Below are positions 1 through 10,076 of a stretch of 15,289 nt of DNA, piece by piece; position 1 is the first letter of the stretch, and each line of letters begins with the position of its first letter. The notes under the pieces were generated by a model. The model made no database searches and was not told where the DNA came from. It saw only the letters and a list, made by a program, of their open reading frames with translations. Origin of the DNA: Skeletonema tropicum (lineage: Eukaryota; Bacillariophyta; Thalassiosirophyceae; Thalassiosirales; Thalassiosiraceae); assembly GCA_037178625.1 (NCBI GenBank), contig JAWZXG010000109.1:1-15289 (forward strand), in the 5' to 3' direction. The position numbers and the translations under genes were made by a program.

Positions 1-1152
1 CTTGAAGTCATTCAGCGTCACTCCTTGTCACTTGTCCAACCTAAACTCCCACGCACTCTACCCATCCAAACATCCAATACCTCTCCTTCTATTGGTCGTA
101 TGAATGAGATGAGTAGTGATTTTGAATCCTCTCGTCGAGTTCTATCAATTGGTACTATTCAAGGCCAAATATCGATTCTTTGCCAATCAACTTCAACTAA
201 ATTGACCGTACCCCAGAAAGTCATCCCCAGCGCCGAAGACACTCCAAAATTTCGAAATTTCAACAAAATGAACAGAATTACCTCCACCACCGTCAATTCT
301 TCCATCGTCCATATAATATTTTCAATATCATCATTATCAATAATACCATAGCAATACCAAAATCAAAAATCAACAGCTCCCTCGCCTGGCGGCTCACTCG
401 CTCCTTCACTATTTCCACCACCGTACCGTTGACAGTATTTGCATTACTTCCATCTCCCTCGCCTCCGGCTCACTCGACTTTCGACTTGTCGCATCATTCT
501 TCCACTGTCTCGCTTCGCTCGACCTTCAATCCAATTCATCAACATCGGCGGTGGTGTAATAATTCATCATCGGCGGTGGAATTACTTATTCAATATCATT
601 ACGCTACATTCGGCTCACTCGCCATTCTCCACACGCCGCCGATGATGATGATGATTAATCCCAACCACACCTCCGATGATCATTCCAAACTACTAGTTCG
701 CGTTAACTAACTGTTGATCATCATCATCGGCGACGGTGAGGAGGAGGAATAGTCAATCCAACATCCTCCTCCTCCTCGGATGTTGTTGGGATCATACTTA
801 GATTGATAATGAATATATTAAATGAATACATTAAATTGTTGGGTAGTAAGTCTGGAGCGAAGCGGAGGATGTCGAGCACAGTCGAGGCAAGTTGATGTTG
901 CACAATGGATTATTATCATGGACGGTACTGAGTTGATCTAACTATCATTGGACGGTACATGTAACTTAGTTCACTGATGAGCAATTGCTGATCTATGCTC
1001 AGTGTTATTGTGCGAGGGCTTTGCCCGAGCAGTGAGTAGTTGGATCTTACTGAATTAAGTGATCGTTCTTCAGCGAAGCGTTTGATGCTTCCGTGCCAAC
1101 TGTCATGATGTGAGGCTGATTGAACTGGTCGCTCTTTGGGATTTTCGACCAA

Positions 1153-1181
1153 TCAACTGTCAACTGTCAACTGTCAACCTG
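1153..1181. repeat. TCAACTG minisatellite, copy 1 (4 units, last one with an extra C)
   Basis: There are three exact 7-bp units followed by TCAACCTG. The extra C fits the duplicate-base insertions seen throughout copy 1. Confidence 0.85.
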
Positions 1182-1704
1182 TCTGGACAAGGCTGACTAA
1201 AGTGGTCGCTTTTTTGCGAGGGCTTTGCCCGAGCTATGTTTAGATTATTCAGTTGGCTGAATGATAGTACTAATCGAAAGAGATTGAAAAGAGCTTTCGA
1301 TTGGTTGTCATATCGTCAAATTCGGGCTGTGGCTGTGGAGCCGGATTGAGAGCCACTGGTGACTTTCTAGACCTGTTTTTTGAACGGATTGATTGAATGA
1401 AAGTCCTCCAATCAGGATAATTACAGGCCTAATCGATAGAGAGCGCAATGAGAGCTTTCCAAAACGCCACTTATCGCCTTCATTGGCCGCGTAGGAGACA
1501 AGATAATCAAGCCATTGTCAATTTTTGATCTGCGTGTGTGTGTGCTTTGATACGGCTGAGAAGGTGGTACCGCTTCAAAAATCAAGATGGCCGTCTCAAA
1601 TTACATACCGCCATCAACAGAGCAATGCAATGATAAAGCTACATTCTACTGTGCCATGCCATCACCGTCCTCCTCTTCTATTCACTGCTTTAATATTACT
1701 GTAG

Positions 1705-2080
1705 CACCATGGAAGATCATCAGACCATCATCAAGTTGCGATGTCAATCTCCTGATATTGGACCGGACCATCATGAGACTATTACATTAACATTATACAA
1801 GTACCTCGAACAGGCACCTTCGGGCACAGAAGAGGCTTGACGAGGCGGATGAAGTTGCTGCAAAGATAGAAGAGAATAAGAAGCTCAAGTCGAATGAGAA
1901 GGTTGAGGCAGACAAGTCAGTTTGGGATGAGTGGATTACGGAACCCTTCGAGAGCATCGTAGACCCGAATAAGAAGGAACGTGAGGAAGGAGGAACGTAT
2001 CAAGAAGGAAGTACGAGCTAGCAAGGAAGGCTTGGAGGAGGATTCGTGAGGAGAGGTTTAAATTTTTGGACGCAAACTAA
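1705..2080 (+). pseudogene. TPR-type terminal exon, copy 1, frameshifted (possibly artefactual)
   Basis: This is the same exon as at 3946-4317, from the CACCATGG after the TAG acceptor to the TAA at 2078-2080, but four bases longer. The extra bases are a C near 1725, a C near 1817, a G near 1989 and a G near 2025. Each shifts the frame, so the TPR and the charged tail are no longer in one reading frame. All four duplicate a neighbouring base, as do the other insertions in this copy. I infer sequencing error rather than a true pseudogene, but as written the copy cannot encode the full segment. Confidence 0.6.
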
Positions 2081-3400
2081 CGTAGAGGGGAGAGAGAAAT
2101 GAATATCAAGAAGTTTTATGTTACTGTTAGGTGTTCGGGCAACAATGTTTGTTGATTAATTGTGCCCTCGACTCTAGATGAAAAAATAATGATTAAATAG
2201 TAAATGAGTATGATTGAAGATGTTCATGTGGCTGGAAAGCTTACGGTGCACCCTTGAAGTCATTCAGCGTCACTCCTTGTCACTTGTCCAACCTAAACTC
2301 CCACGCACTCTACCCATCCAAACATCCATACCTCTCCTTCTATTGGTCGTATGAATGAGATGAGTAGTGATTTTGAATCCTCTCGTCGAGTTCTATCAAT
2401 TGGTACTATTCAAGGCCAAATATCGATTCTTTGCCAATCAACTCAACTAAATTGACCGTACCCCAGAAAGTCATCCCCAGCGCCGAAGACACTCCAAAAT
2501 TTCGAAATTTCAACAAAATGAACAGAATTACCTCCACCACCGTCAATTCTTCCATCGTCCATATAATATTTTCAATATCATCATTATCAATAATACCATA
2601 GCAATACCAAAATCAAAAATCAACAGCTCCCTCGCCTGGCGGCTCACTCGCTCCTTCACTATTTCCACCACCGTACCGTTGACAGTATTTGCATTACTTC
2701 CATCTCCCTCGCCTCCGGCTCACTCGACTTTCGACTTGTCGCATCATTCTTCCACTGTCTCGCTTCGCTCGACCTTCAATCCATTCATCAACATCGGCGG
2801 TGGTGTAATAATTCATCATCGGCGGTGGAATTACTTATTCAATATCATTACGCTACATTCGGCTCACTCGCCATTCTCCACACGCCGCCGATGATGATGA
2901 TGATTAATCCCAACCACACCTCCGATGATCATTCCAAACTACTAGTTCGCGTTAACTAACTGTTGATCATCATCATCGGCGACGGTGAGGAGGAGGAATA
3001 GTCAATCCAACATCCTCCTCCTCCTCGGATGTTGTTGGGATCATACTTAGATTGATAATGAATATATTAAATGAATACATTAAATTGTTGGGTAGTAAGT
3101 CTGGAGCGAAGCGGAGGATGTCGAGCACAGTCGAGGCAAGTTGATGTTGCACAATGGATTATTATCATGGACGGTACTGAGTTGATCTAACTATCATTGG
3201 ACGGTACATGTAACTTAGTTCACTGATGAGCAATTGCTGATCTATGCTCAGTGTATTGTGCGAGGGCTTTGCCCGAGCAGTGAGTAGTTGGATCTTACTG
3301 AATTAAGTGATCGTTCTTCAGCGAAGCGTTTGATGCTTCCGTGCCAACTGTCATGATGTGAGGCTGATTGAACTGGTCGCTCTTTGGGATTTTCGACCAA

Positions 3401-3428
3401 TCAACTGTCAACTGTCAACTGTCAACTG
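3401..3428. repeat. TCAACTG minisatellite, copy 2 (4 units)
   Basis: There are four exact units, followed by TCTGGACAAGG. Confidence 0.9.
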
Positions 3429-3945
3429 TCTGGACAAGGCTGACTAAAGTGGTCGCTTTTTTGCGAGGGCTTTGCCCGAGCTATGTTTAGATTATTCAGT
3501 TGGCTGAATGATAGTACTAATCGAAAGAGATTGAAAAGAGCTTTCGATTGGTTGTCATATCGTCAAATTCGGGCTGTGGCTGTGGAGCCGGATTGAGAGC
3601 CACTGGTGACTTTCTAGACCTGTTTTTGAACGGATTGATTGAATGAAAGTCCTCCAATCAGGATAATTACAGGCCTAATCGATAGAGCGCAATGAGAGCT
3701 TTCCAAAACGCCACTTATCGCCTTCATTGGCCGCGTAGGAGACAAGATATCAGCCATTGTCAATTTTTGATCTGCGTGTGTTGTGCTTTGATACGGCTGA
3801 GAAGGTGGTACCGCTTCAAAAATCAAGATGGCCGTCTCAAATTACATACCGCCATCAACAGAGCAATGCAATGATAAAGCTACATTCTACTGTGCCATGC
3901 CATCACCGTCCTCCTCTTCTATTCACTGCTTTAATATTACTGTAG

Positions 3946-4317
3946 CACCATGGAAGATCATCAGACATCATCAAGTTGCGATGTCAATCTCCTGATATTG
4001 GACCGGACCATCATGAGACTATTACATTAACATTATACAAGTACCTCGAACAGGCACTTCGGGCACAGAAGAGGCTTGACGAGGCGGATGAAGTTGCTGC
4101 AAAGATAGAAGAGAATAAGAAGCTCAAGTCGAATGAGAAGGTTGAGGCAGACAAGTCAGTTTGGGATGAGTGGATTACGGAACCCTTCGAGAGCATCGTA
4201 GACCCGAATAAGAAGGAACGTGAGGAAGAGGAACGTATCAAGAAGGAAGTACGAGCTAGCAAGAAGGCTTGGAGGAGGATTCGTGAGGAGAGGTTTAAAT
4301 TTTTGGACGCAAACTAA
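3946..4317 (+). CDS. Kinesin-light-chain-like TPR protein, C-terminal exon (copy 2)
   Basis: This open frame of 123 codons ends in TAA and runs directly from a TAG that I read as a splice acceptor (preceded by TTTAATATTACTG). Residues 19-25 read GPDHHET, and residues 28-55 form a helix-turn-helix with the ALRAQKRLDEADEVAAKIEE signature. Together these match the GPDHPxT...ALRAQGRxDEA pattern of kinesin-light-chain-type TPRs, which bind partner proteins. Residues 57-72 are lysine- and glutamate-rich, 73-87 contain WDEWITEPFESIVDP, and 88-118 form a very charged, probably helical or coiled-coil tail ending FKFLDAN. No signal peptide or membrane segment is visible. There is no ATG start in this frame (the first possible start is a TTG at 3976), so this is a 3' exon and not a whole gene. 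A likely preceding exon lies at 3739-3891. The partner and pathway are unknown. Confidence 0.7.
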   Translation, partial: HHGRSSDIIKLRCQSPDIGPDHHETITLTLYKYLEQALRAQKRLDEADEVAAKIEENKKLKSNEKVEADKSVWDEWITEPFESIVDPNKKEREEEERIKKEVRASKKAWRRIREERFKFLDAN

Positions 4318-5637
4318 CGTAGAGGGGAGAGAGAAATGAATATCAAGAAGTTTTATGTTACTGTTAGGTGTTCGGGCAACAATGTTTGTGTGATTAATTG
4401 TGCCCTCGACTCTAGATGAAAAATAATGATTAAATAGTAAATGAGTATGATTGAAGATGTTCATGTGGCTGGAAAGCTTACGGTGCACCCTTGAAGTCAT
4501 TCAGCGTCACTCCTTGTCACTTGTCCAACCTAAACTCCCACGCACTCTACCCATCCAAACATCCATACCTCTCCTTCTATTGGTCGTATGAATGAGATGA
4601 GTAGTGATTTTGAATCCTCTCGTCGAGTTCTATCAATTGGTACTATTCAAGGCCAAATATCGATTCTTTGCCAATCAACTCAACTAAATTGACCGTACCC
4701 CAGAAAGTCATCCCCAGCGCCGAAGACACTCCAAAATTTCGAAATTTCAACAAAATGAACAGAATTACCTCCACCACCGTCAATTCTTCCATCGTCCATA
4801 TAATATTTTCAATATCATCATTATCAATAATACCATAGCAATACCAAAATCAAAAATCAACAGCTCCCTCGCCTGGCGGCTCACTCGCTCCTTCACTATT
4901 TCCACCACCGTACCGTTGACAGTATTTGCATTACTTCCATCTCCCTCGCCTCCGGCTCACTCGACTTTCGACTTGTCGCATCATTCTTCCACTGTCTCGC
5001 TTCGCTCGACCTTCAATCCATTCATCAACATCGGCGGTGGTGTAATAATTCATCATCGGCGGTGGAATTACTTATTCAATATCATTACGCTACATTCGGC
5101 TCACTCGCCATTCTCCACACGCCGCCGATGATGATGATGATTAATCCCAACCACACCTCCGATGATCATTCCAAACTACTAGTTCGCGTTAACTAACTGT
5201 TGATCATCATCATCGGCGACGGTGAGGAGGAGGAATAGTCAATCCAACATCCTCCTCCTCCTCGGATGTTGTTGGGATCATACTTAGATTGATAATGAAT
5301 ATATTAAATGAATACATTAAATTGTTGGGTAGTAAGTCTGGAGCGAAGCGGAGGATGTCGAGCACAGTCGAGGCAAGTTGATGTTGCACAATGGATTATT
5401 ATCATGGACGGTACTGAGTTGATCTAACTATCATTGGACGGTACATGTAACTTAGTTCACTGATGAGCAATTGCTGATCTATGCTCAGTGTATTGTGCGA
5501 GGGCTTTGCCCGAGCAGTGAGTAGTTGGATCTTACTGAATTAAGTGATCGTTCTTCAGCGAAGCGTTTGATGCTTCCGTGCCAACTGTCATGATGTGAGG
5601 CTGATTGAACTGGTCGCTCTTTGGGATTTTCGACCAA

Positions 5638-5665
5638 TCAACTGTCAACTGTCAACTGTCAACTG
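5638..5665. repeat. TCAACTG minisatellite, copy 3 (4 units)
   Basis: There are four exact units, as in copies 2, 5 and 6. Confidence 0.9.
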
Positions 5666-6182
5666 TCTGGACAAGGCTGACTAAAGTGGTCGCTTTTTTG
5701 CGAGGGCTTTGCCCGAGCTATGTTTAGATTATTCAGTTGGCTGAATGATAGTACTAATCGAAAGAGATTGAAAAGAGCTTTCGATTGGTTGTCATATCGT
5801 CAAATTCGGGCTGTGGCTGTGGAGCCGGATTGAGAGCCACTGGTGACTTTCTAGACCTGTTTTTGAACGGATTGATTGAATGAAAGTCCTCCAATCAGGA
5901 TAATTACAGGCCTAATCGATAGAGCGCAATGAGAGCTTTCCAAAACGCCACTTATCGCCTTCATTGGCCGCGTAGGAGACAAGATATCAGCCATTGTCAA
6001 TTTTTGATCTGCGTGTGTTGTGCTTTGATACGGCTGAGAAGGTGGTACCGCTTCAAAAATCAAGATGGCCGTCTCAAATTACATACCGCCATCAACAGAG
6101 CAATGCAATGATAAAGCTACATTCTACTGTGCCATGCCATCACCGTCCTCCTCTTCTATTCACTGCTTTAATATTACTGTAG

Positions 6183-6554
6183 CACCATGGAAGATCATCA
6201 GACATCATCAAGTTGCGATGTCAATCTCCTGATATTGGACCGGACCATCATGAGACTATTACATTAACATTATACAAGTACCTCGAACAGGCACTTCGGG
6301 CACAGAAGAGGCTTGACGAGGCGGATGAAGTTGCTGCAAAGATAGAAGAGAATAAGAAGCTCAAGTCGAATGAGAAGGTTGAGGCAGACAAGTCAGTTTG
6401 GGATGAGTGGATTACGGAACCCTTCGAGAGCATCGTAGACCCGAATAAGAAGGAACGTGAGGAAGAGGAACGTATCAAGAAGGAAGTACGAGCTAGCAAG
6501 AAGGCTTGGAGGAGGATTCGTGAGGAGAGGTTTAAATTTTTGGACGCAAACTAA
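6183..6554 (+). CDS. Kinesin-light-chain-like TPR protein, C-terminal exon (copy 3)
   Basis: This encodes the same 123 residues as the copy-2 exon, with the same TAG acceptor immediately upstream and the same TAA stop. The candidate preceding exon is at 5976-6128 and the 54-bp intron at 6129-6182. I saw no synonymous or non-synonymous differences, so identical sequence here says nothing about selection. Confidence 0.7.
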   Translation, partial: HHGRSSDIIKLRCQSPDIGPDHHETITLTLYKYLEQALRAQKRLDEADEVAAKIEENKKLKSNEKVEADKSVWDEWITEPFESIVDPNKKEREEEERIKKEVRASKKAWRRIREERFKFLDAN

Positions 6555-7874
6555 CGTAGAGGGGAGAGAGAAATGAATATCAAGAAGTTTTATGTTACTG
6601 TTAGGTGTTCGGGCAACAATGTTTGTTGATTAATTGTGCCCTCGACTCTAGATGAAAAATAATGATTAAATAGTAAATGAGTATGATTGAAGATGTTCAT
6701 GTGGCTGGAAAGCTTACGGTGCACCCTTGAAGTCATTCAGCGTCACTCCTTGTCACTTGTCCAACCTAAACTCCCACGCACTCTACCCATCCAAACATCC
6801 ATACCTCTCCTTCTATTGGTCGTATGAATGAGATGAGTAGTGATTTTGAATCCTCTCGTCGAGTTCTATCAATTGGTACTATTCAAGGCCAAATATCGAT
6901 TCTTTGCCAATCAACTCAACTAAATTGACCGTACCCCAGAAAGTCATCCCCAGCGCCGAAGACACTCCAAAATTTCGAAATTTCAACAAAATGAACAGAA
7001 TTACCTCCACCACCGTCAATTCTTCCATCGTCCATATAATATTTTCAATATCATCATTATCAATAATACCATAGCAATACCAAAATCAAAAATCAACAGC
7101 TCCCTCGCCTGGCGGCTCACTCGCTCCTTCACTATTTCCACCACCGTACCGTTGACAGTATTTGCATTACTTCCATCTCCCTCGCCTCCGGCTCACTCGA
7201 CTTTCGACTTGTCGCATCATTCTTCCACTGTCTCGCTTCGCTCGACCTTCAATCCATTCATCAACATCGGCGGTGGTGTAATAATTCATCATCGGCGGTG
7301 GAATTACTTATTCAATATCATTACGCTACATTCGGCTCACTCGCCATTCTCCACACGCCGCCGATGATGATGATGATTAATCCCAACCACACCTCCGATG
7401 ATCATTCCAAACTACTAGTTCGCGTTAACTAACTGTTGATCATCATCATCGGCGACGGTGAGGAGGAGGAATAGTCAATCCAACATCCTCCTCCTCCTCG
7501 GATGTTGTGTGGGATCATACTTAGATTGATAATGAATATATTAAATGAATACATTAAATTGTTGGGTAGTAAGTCTGGAGCGAAGCGGAGGATGTCGAGC
7601 ACAGTCGAGGCAAGTTGATGTTGCACAATGGATTATTATCATGGACGGTACTGAGTTGATCTAACTATCATTGGACGGTACATGTAACTTAGTTCACTGA
7701 TGAGCAATTGCTGATCTATGCTCAGTGTATTGTGCGAGGGCTTTGCCCGAGCAGTGAGTAGTTGGATCTTACTGAATTAAGTGATCGTTCTTCAGCGAAG
7801 CGTTTGATGCTTCCGTGCCAACTGTCATGATGTGAGGCTGATTGAACTGGTCGCTCTTTGGGATTTTCGACCAA

Positions 7875-7909
7875 TCAACTGTCAACTGTCAACTGTCAAC
7901 TGTCAACTG
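7875..7909. repeat. TCAACTG minisatellite, copy 4 (5 units)
   Basis: There are five exact units. This is a whole-unit length variant shared only with copy 7. Confidence 0.9.
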
Positions 7910-8425
7910 TCTGGACAAGGCTGACTAAAGTGGTCGCTTTTTGCGAGGGCTTTGCCCGAGCTATGTTTAGATTATTCAGTTGGCTGAATGATAGTACTAA
8001 TCGAAAGAGATTGAAAAGAGCTTTCGATTGGTTGTCATATCGTCAAATTCGGGCTGTGGCTGTGGAGCCGGATTGAGAGCCACTGGTGACTTTCTAGACC
8101 TGTTTTTGAACGGATTGATTGAATGAAAGTCCTCCAATCAGGATAATTACAGGCCTAATCGATAGAGCGCAATGAGAGCTTTCCAAAACGCCACTTATCG
8201 CCTTCATTGGCCGCGTAGGAGACAAGATATCAGCCATTGTCAATTTTTGATCTGCGTGTGTTGTGCTTTGATACGGCTGAGAAGGTGGTACCGCTTCAAA
8301 AATCAAGATGGCCGTCTCAAATTACATACCGCCATCAACAGAGCAATGCAATGATAAAGCTACATTCTACTGTGCCATGCCATCACCGTCCTCCTCTTCT
8401 ATTCACTGCTTTAATATTACTGTAG

Positions 8426-8797
8426 CACCATGGAAGATCATCAGACATCATCAAGTTGCGATGTCAATCTCCTGATATTGGACCGGACCATCATGAGACT
8501 ATTACATTAACATTATACAAGTACCTCGAACAGGCACTTCGGGCACAGAAGAGGCTTGACGAGGCGGATGAAGTTGCTGCAAAGATAGAAGAGAATAAGA
8601 AGCTCAAGTCGAATGAGAAGGTTGAGGCAGACAAGTCAGTTTGGGATGAGTGGATTACGGAACCCTTCGAGAGCATCGTAGACCCGAATAAGAAGGAACG
8701 TGAGGAAGAGGAACGTATCAAGAAGGAAGTACGAGCTAGCAAGAAGGCTTGGAGGAGGATTCGTGAGGAGAGGTTTAAATTTTTGGACGCAAACTAA
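8426..8797 (+). CDS. Kinesin-light-chain-like TPR protein, C-terminal exon (copy 4)
   Basis: This encodes the same 123 residues as the copy-2 exon. The candidate preceding exon is at 8219-8371 and the intron at 8372-8425. The indels of copy 4 all fall outside the exons, either upstream (7508, 7875-7909, 7938-7942) or in the 3' flank (8898-8903), so the coding frame is unaffected. Confidence 0.7.
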   Translation, partial: HHGRSSDIIKLRCQSPDIGPDHHETITLTLYKYLEQALRAQKRLDEADEVAAKIEENKKLKSNEKVEADKSVWDEWITEPFESIVDPNKKEREEEERIKKEVRASKKAWRRIREERFKFLDAN

Positions 8798-8969
8798 CGT
8801 AGAGGGGAGAGAGAAATGAATATCAAGAAGTTTTATGTTACTGTTAGGTGTTCGGGCAACAATGTTTGTTGATTAATTGTGCCCTCGACTCTAGATGAAA
8901 AAATAATGATTAAATAGTAAATGAGTATGATTGAAGATGTTCATGTGGCTGGAAAGCTTACGGTGCACC

Positions 8970-9500
8970 CTTGAAGTCATTCAGCGTCACTCCTTGTCAC
9001 TTGTCCAACCTAAACTCCCACGCACTCTACCCATCCAAACATCCATACCTCTCCTTCTATTGGTCGTATGAATGAGATGAGTAGTGATTTTGAATCCTCT
9101 CGTCGAGTTCTATCAATTGGTACTATTCAAGGCCAAATATCGATTCTTTGCCAATCAACTCAACTAAATTGACCGTACCCCAGAAAGTCATCCCCAGCGC
9201 CGAAGACACTCCAAAATTTCGAAATTTCAACAAAATGAACAGAATTACCTCCACCACCGTCAATTCTTCCATCGTCCATATAATATTTTCAATATCATCA
9301 TTATCAATAATACCATAGCAATACCAAAATCAAAAATCAACAGCTCCCTCGCCTGGCGGCTCACTCGCTCCTTCACTATTTCCACCACCGTACCGTTGAC
9401 AGTATTTGCATTACTTCCATCTCCCTCGCCTCCGGCTCACTCGACTTTCGACTTGTCGCATCATTCTTCCACTGTCTCGCTTCGCTCGACCTTCAATCCA
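8970..9500. other. C-rich, G-poor stretch without a recognisable gene (copy 5)
   Basis: The stretch is rich in A, T and C on this strand; my hand count over 9181-9360 gives 18 G against 53 C. The longest ATG ORF I noticed near its start is 34 codons (9068-9172, MNEMSSDFESSRRVLS...). It contains two GTACC-containing sites (near 9171 and 9390) and the start of the direct repeats listed separately. A promoter for the downstream gene could lie here, but no TATA-type element can be singled out. Confidence 0.5.
9344..9443. repeat. Degenerate 24-bp direct repeat pair, plus a third half-copy (copy 5)
   Basis: CTCCCTCGCCTGGCGGCTC followed by ACTCG (9344-9367) recurs as CTCCCTCGCCTCCGGCTC followed by ACTCG (9421-9443). 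The shared core CGGCTCACTCG is at 9357-9367 and 9433-9443, and again at 9577-9587. These are small dispersed GC-rich motifs in otherwise AT-rich DNA. Confidence 0.75.
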
Positions 9501-9509
9501 TTCATCAAC

Positions 9510-9545
9510 ATCGGCGGTGGTGTAATAATTCATCATCGGCGGTGG
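9510..9545. repeat. 11-bp direct repeat ATCGGCGGTGG, two copies 25 bp apart (copy 5)
   Basis: Exact copies lie at 9510-9520 and 9535-9545. They sit just outside the left arm of the 16-bp inverted repeat and share the ATCGGCG core with its right arm (CATCGGCGACGGTG), so they belong to the same structured cluster. Confidence 0.8.
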
Positions 9546-9602
9546 AATTACTTATTCAATATCATTACGCTACATTCGGCTCACTCGCCATTCTCCACAC
9601 GC

Positions 9603-9698
9603 CGCCGATGATGATGATGATTAATCCCAACCACACCTCCGATGATCATTCCAAACTACTAGTTCGCGTTAACTAACTGTTGATCATCATCATCGGCG
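9603..9698. repeat. 16-bp inverted repeat with 64-bp spacer (copy 5)
   Basis: The left arm CGCCGATGATGATGAT (9603-9618) is the exact reverse complement of the right arm ATCATCATCATCGGCG (9683-9698). The spacer contains the palindromes ACTAGT (9658-9663) and GTTAAC. The GAT triplet tract varies: five triplets in most copies, four in copy 7 (14079-14090). Confidence 0.85.
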
Positions 9699-9724
9699 AC
9701 GGTGAGGAGGAGGAATAGTCAATC

Positions 9725-9751
9725 CAACATCCTCCTCCTCCTCGGATGTTG
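9725..9751. other. Stem-loop CAACATCC / GGATGTTG (copy 5)
   Basis: There is a perfect 8-bp stem (9725-9732 with 9744-9751) around an 11-nt pyrimidine loop, TCCTCCTCCTC. A GAGGAGGAGGA tract at 9704-9714 could pair with the loop instead, giving a competing fold. In copy 4 the right side is followed by one extra G. The role is unknown. Confidence 0.75.
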
Positions 9752-9884
9752 TTGGGATCATACTTAGATTGATAATGAATATATTAAATGAATACATTAA
9801 ATTGTTGGGTAGTAAGTCTGGAGCGAAGCGGAGGATGTCGAGCACAGTCGAGGCAAGTTGATGTTGCACAATGGATTATTATCA

Positions 9885-9924
9885 TGGACGGTACTGAGTT
9901 GATCTAACTATCATTGGACGGTAC
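9885..9924. repeat. 10-bp direct repeat TGGACGGTAC, two copies 30 bp apart (copy 5)
   Basis: Exact copies lie at 9885-9894 and 9915-9924. The inverted core GTACCGT lies at 9390-9396, on the far side of the central dyad. Confidence 0.8.
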
Positions 9925-9976
9925 ATGTAACTTAGTTCACTGATGAGCAATTGCTGATCTATGCTCAGTGTATTGT

Positions 9977-9995
9977 GCGAGGGCTTTGCCCGAGC
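9977..9995. repeat. GCGAGGGCTTTGCCCGAGC motif, first copy in unit (copy 5)
   Basis: This 19-bp motif folds as a short hairpin: GGGC-TTT-GCCC, extended outward through two opposed G/A mismatches to a closing GC/GC pair. An identical copy lies 203 bp downstream. The motif occurs twice in every complete unit. Confidence 0.8.
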
Positions 9996-10076
9996 AGTGA
10001 GTAGTTGGATCTTACTGAATTAAGTGATCGTTCTTCAGCGAAGCGTTTGATGCTTCCGTGCCAACTGTCATGATGT

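Larger units (their letters stand above)
1..2252. repeat. Tandem unit, copy 1 (2,252 bp, insertion-rich)
   Basis: This is the first unit of the array. It is 16 bp longer than the 2,236-bp consensus, and 14 small insertions explain all 16 bases. They lie near 76, 192, 533, 1005, 1178, 1381, 1439-1442, 1504-1510 (two), 1535, 1725, 1817, 1989, 2025 and in the A-run near 2181. Each duplicates the adjacent base or dinucleotide. I saw no substitutions and no deletions. This resembles raw single-molecule long-read error more than biological divergence, so frame breaks in this copy should not be trusted. Confidence 0.95.
2253..4489. repeat. Tandem unit, copy 2 (2,237 bp)
   Basis: This unit starts at the same CTTGAAGTCATTCAGCG phase as copy 1. 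It differs from the consensus by one extra G near 4390, in the 3' flank of the gene (GTTTGTGTGATT instead of GTTTGTTGATT). It has four TCAACTG minisatellite units and an intact terminal exon. Confidence 0.97.
4490..6725. repeat. Tandem unit, copy 3 (2,236 bp, consensus)
   Basis: This unit has the consensus length. By eye I found no difference from copies 5 and 6. It has four minisatellite units and five GAT triplets in the left arm of the central inverted repeat. Confidence 0.97.
6726..8969. repeat. Tandem unit, copy 4 (2,244 bp)
   Basis: This copy is 8 bp longer than the consensus, and four changes explain the difference: one extra 7-bp minisatellite unit (7875-7909, five units), one extra G near 7508 just after the hairpin, one T fewer in the T-run at 7938-7942, and one extra A in the run at 8898-8903. 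The minisatellite change is a plausible true variant. The three single-base changes are in simple-sequence contexts and may be errors. Confidence 0.97.
9478..9830. repeat. Outer 10-bp inverted repeat CGCTTCGCTC / GAGCGAAGCG (copy 5)
   Basis: The arms are 9478-9487 and 9821-9830, with a midpoint near 9654, within 4 bp of the midpoint of the 16-bp pair (9650.5). Weaker outer pairs are GTACCGT/ACGGTAC (9390-9396 and 9888-9894, midpoint 9642) and CCCTCGC/GCGAGGG (9346-9352 and 9977-9983, midpoint about 9664). A further GCGAAGCG lies at 10038-10045. Confidence 0.6.

Noticed and set aside
25..351. 108-codon ORF in copy 1 (from a TTG at 25)
   Set aside because: It exists only because of the two inserted bases near 76 and 192. 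In the other six copies the same region is broken by stops, and the longest ATG piece is 34 codons.
916..1152. 78-codon minus-strand ORF in copy 1
   Set aside because: It depends on the inserted T near 1005. No other copy has it, and its translation resembles no family I know.
4156..4500. 114-codon minus-strand ORF in copy 2
   Set aside because: It is antisense to the exon and is made longer than its counterparts only by the single extra G near 4390.
4916..5131. 71-codon ORF MTVFALLPSPSPP..., present in every copy
   Set aside because: It starts with TTG and its composition follows the C-rich, low-complexity DNA and the GC-rich direct repeats. Its presence in all copies reflects recent duplication, not selection.
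5851..6063. 70-codon minus-strand ORF MIFEAVPPSQPYQ...
   Set aside because: It lies antisense to the candidate upstream TPR exon and shows no recognisable domain. The plus strand gives the more protein-like reading.
6248..6499. 83-codon minus-strand ORF rich in serine and phenylalanine
   Set aside because: It is the antisense shadow of the TPR exon; the serine/phenylalanine runs are the complement of the lysine/glutamate codons.
7858..8076. 72-codon ORF in copy 4 spanning the minisatellite
   Set aside because: It is created by the fifth minisatellite unit plus the shortened T-run of that copy. Only its last 37 codons are shared by all units, and these are listed separately.
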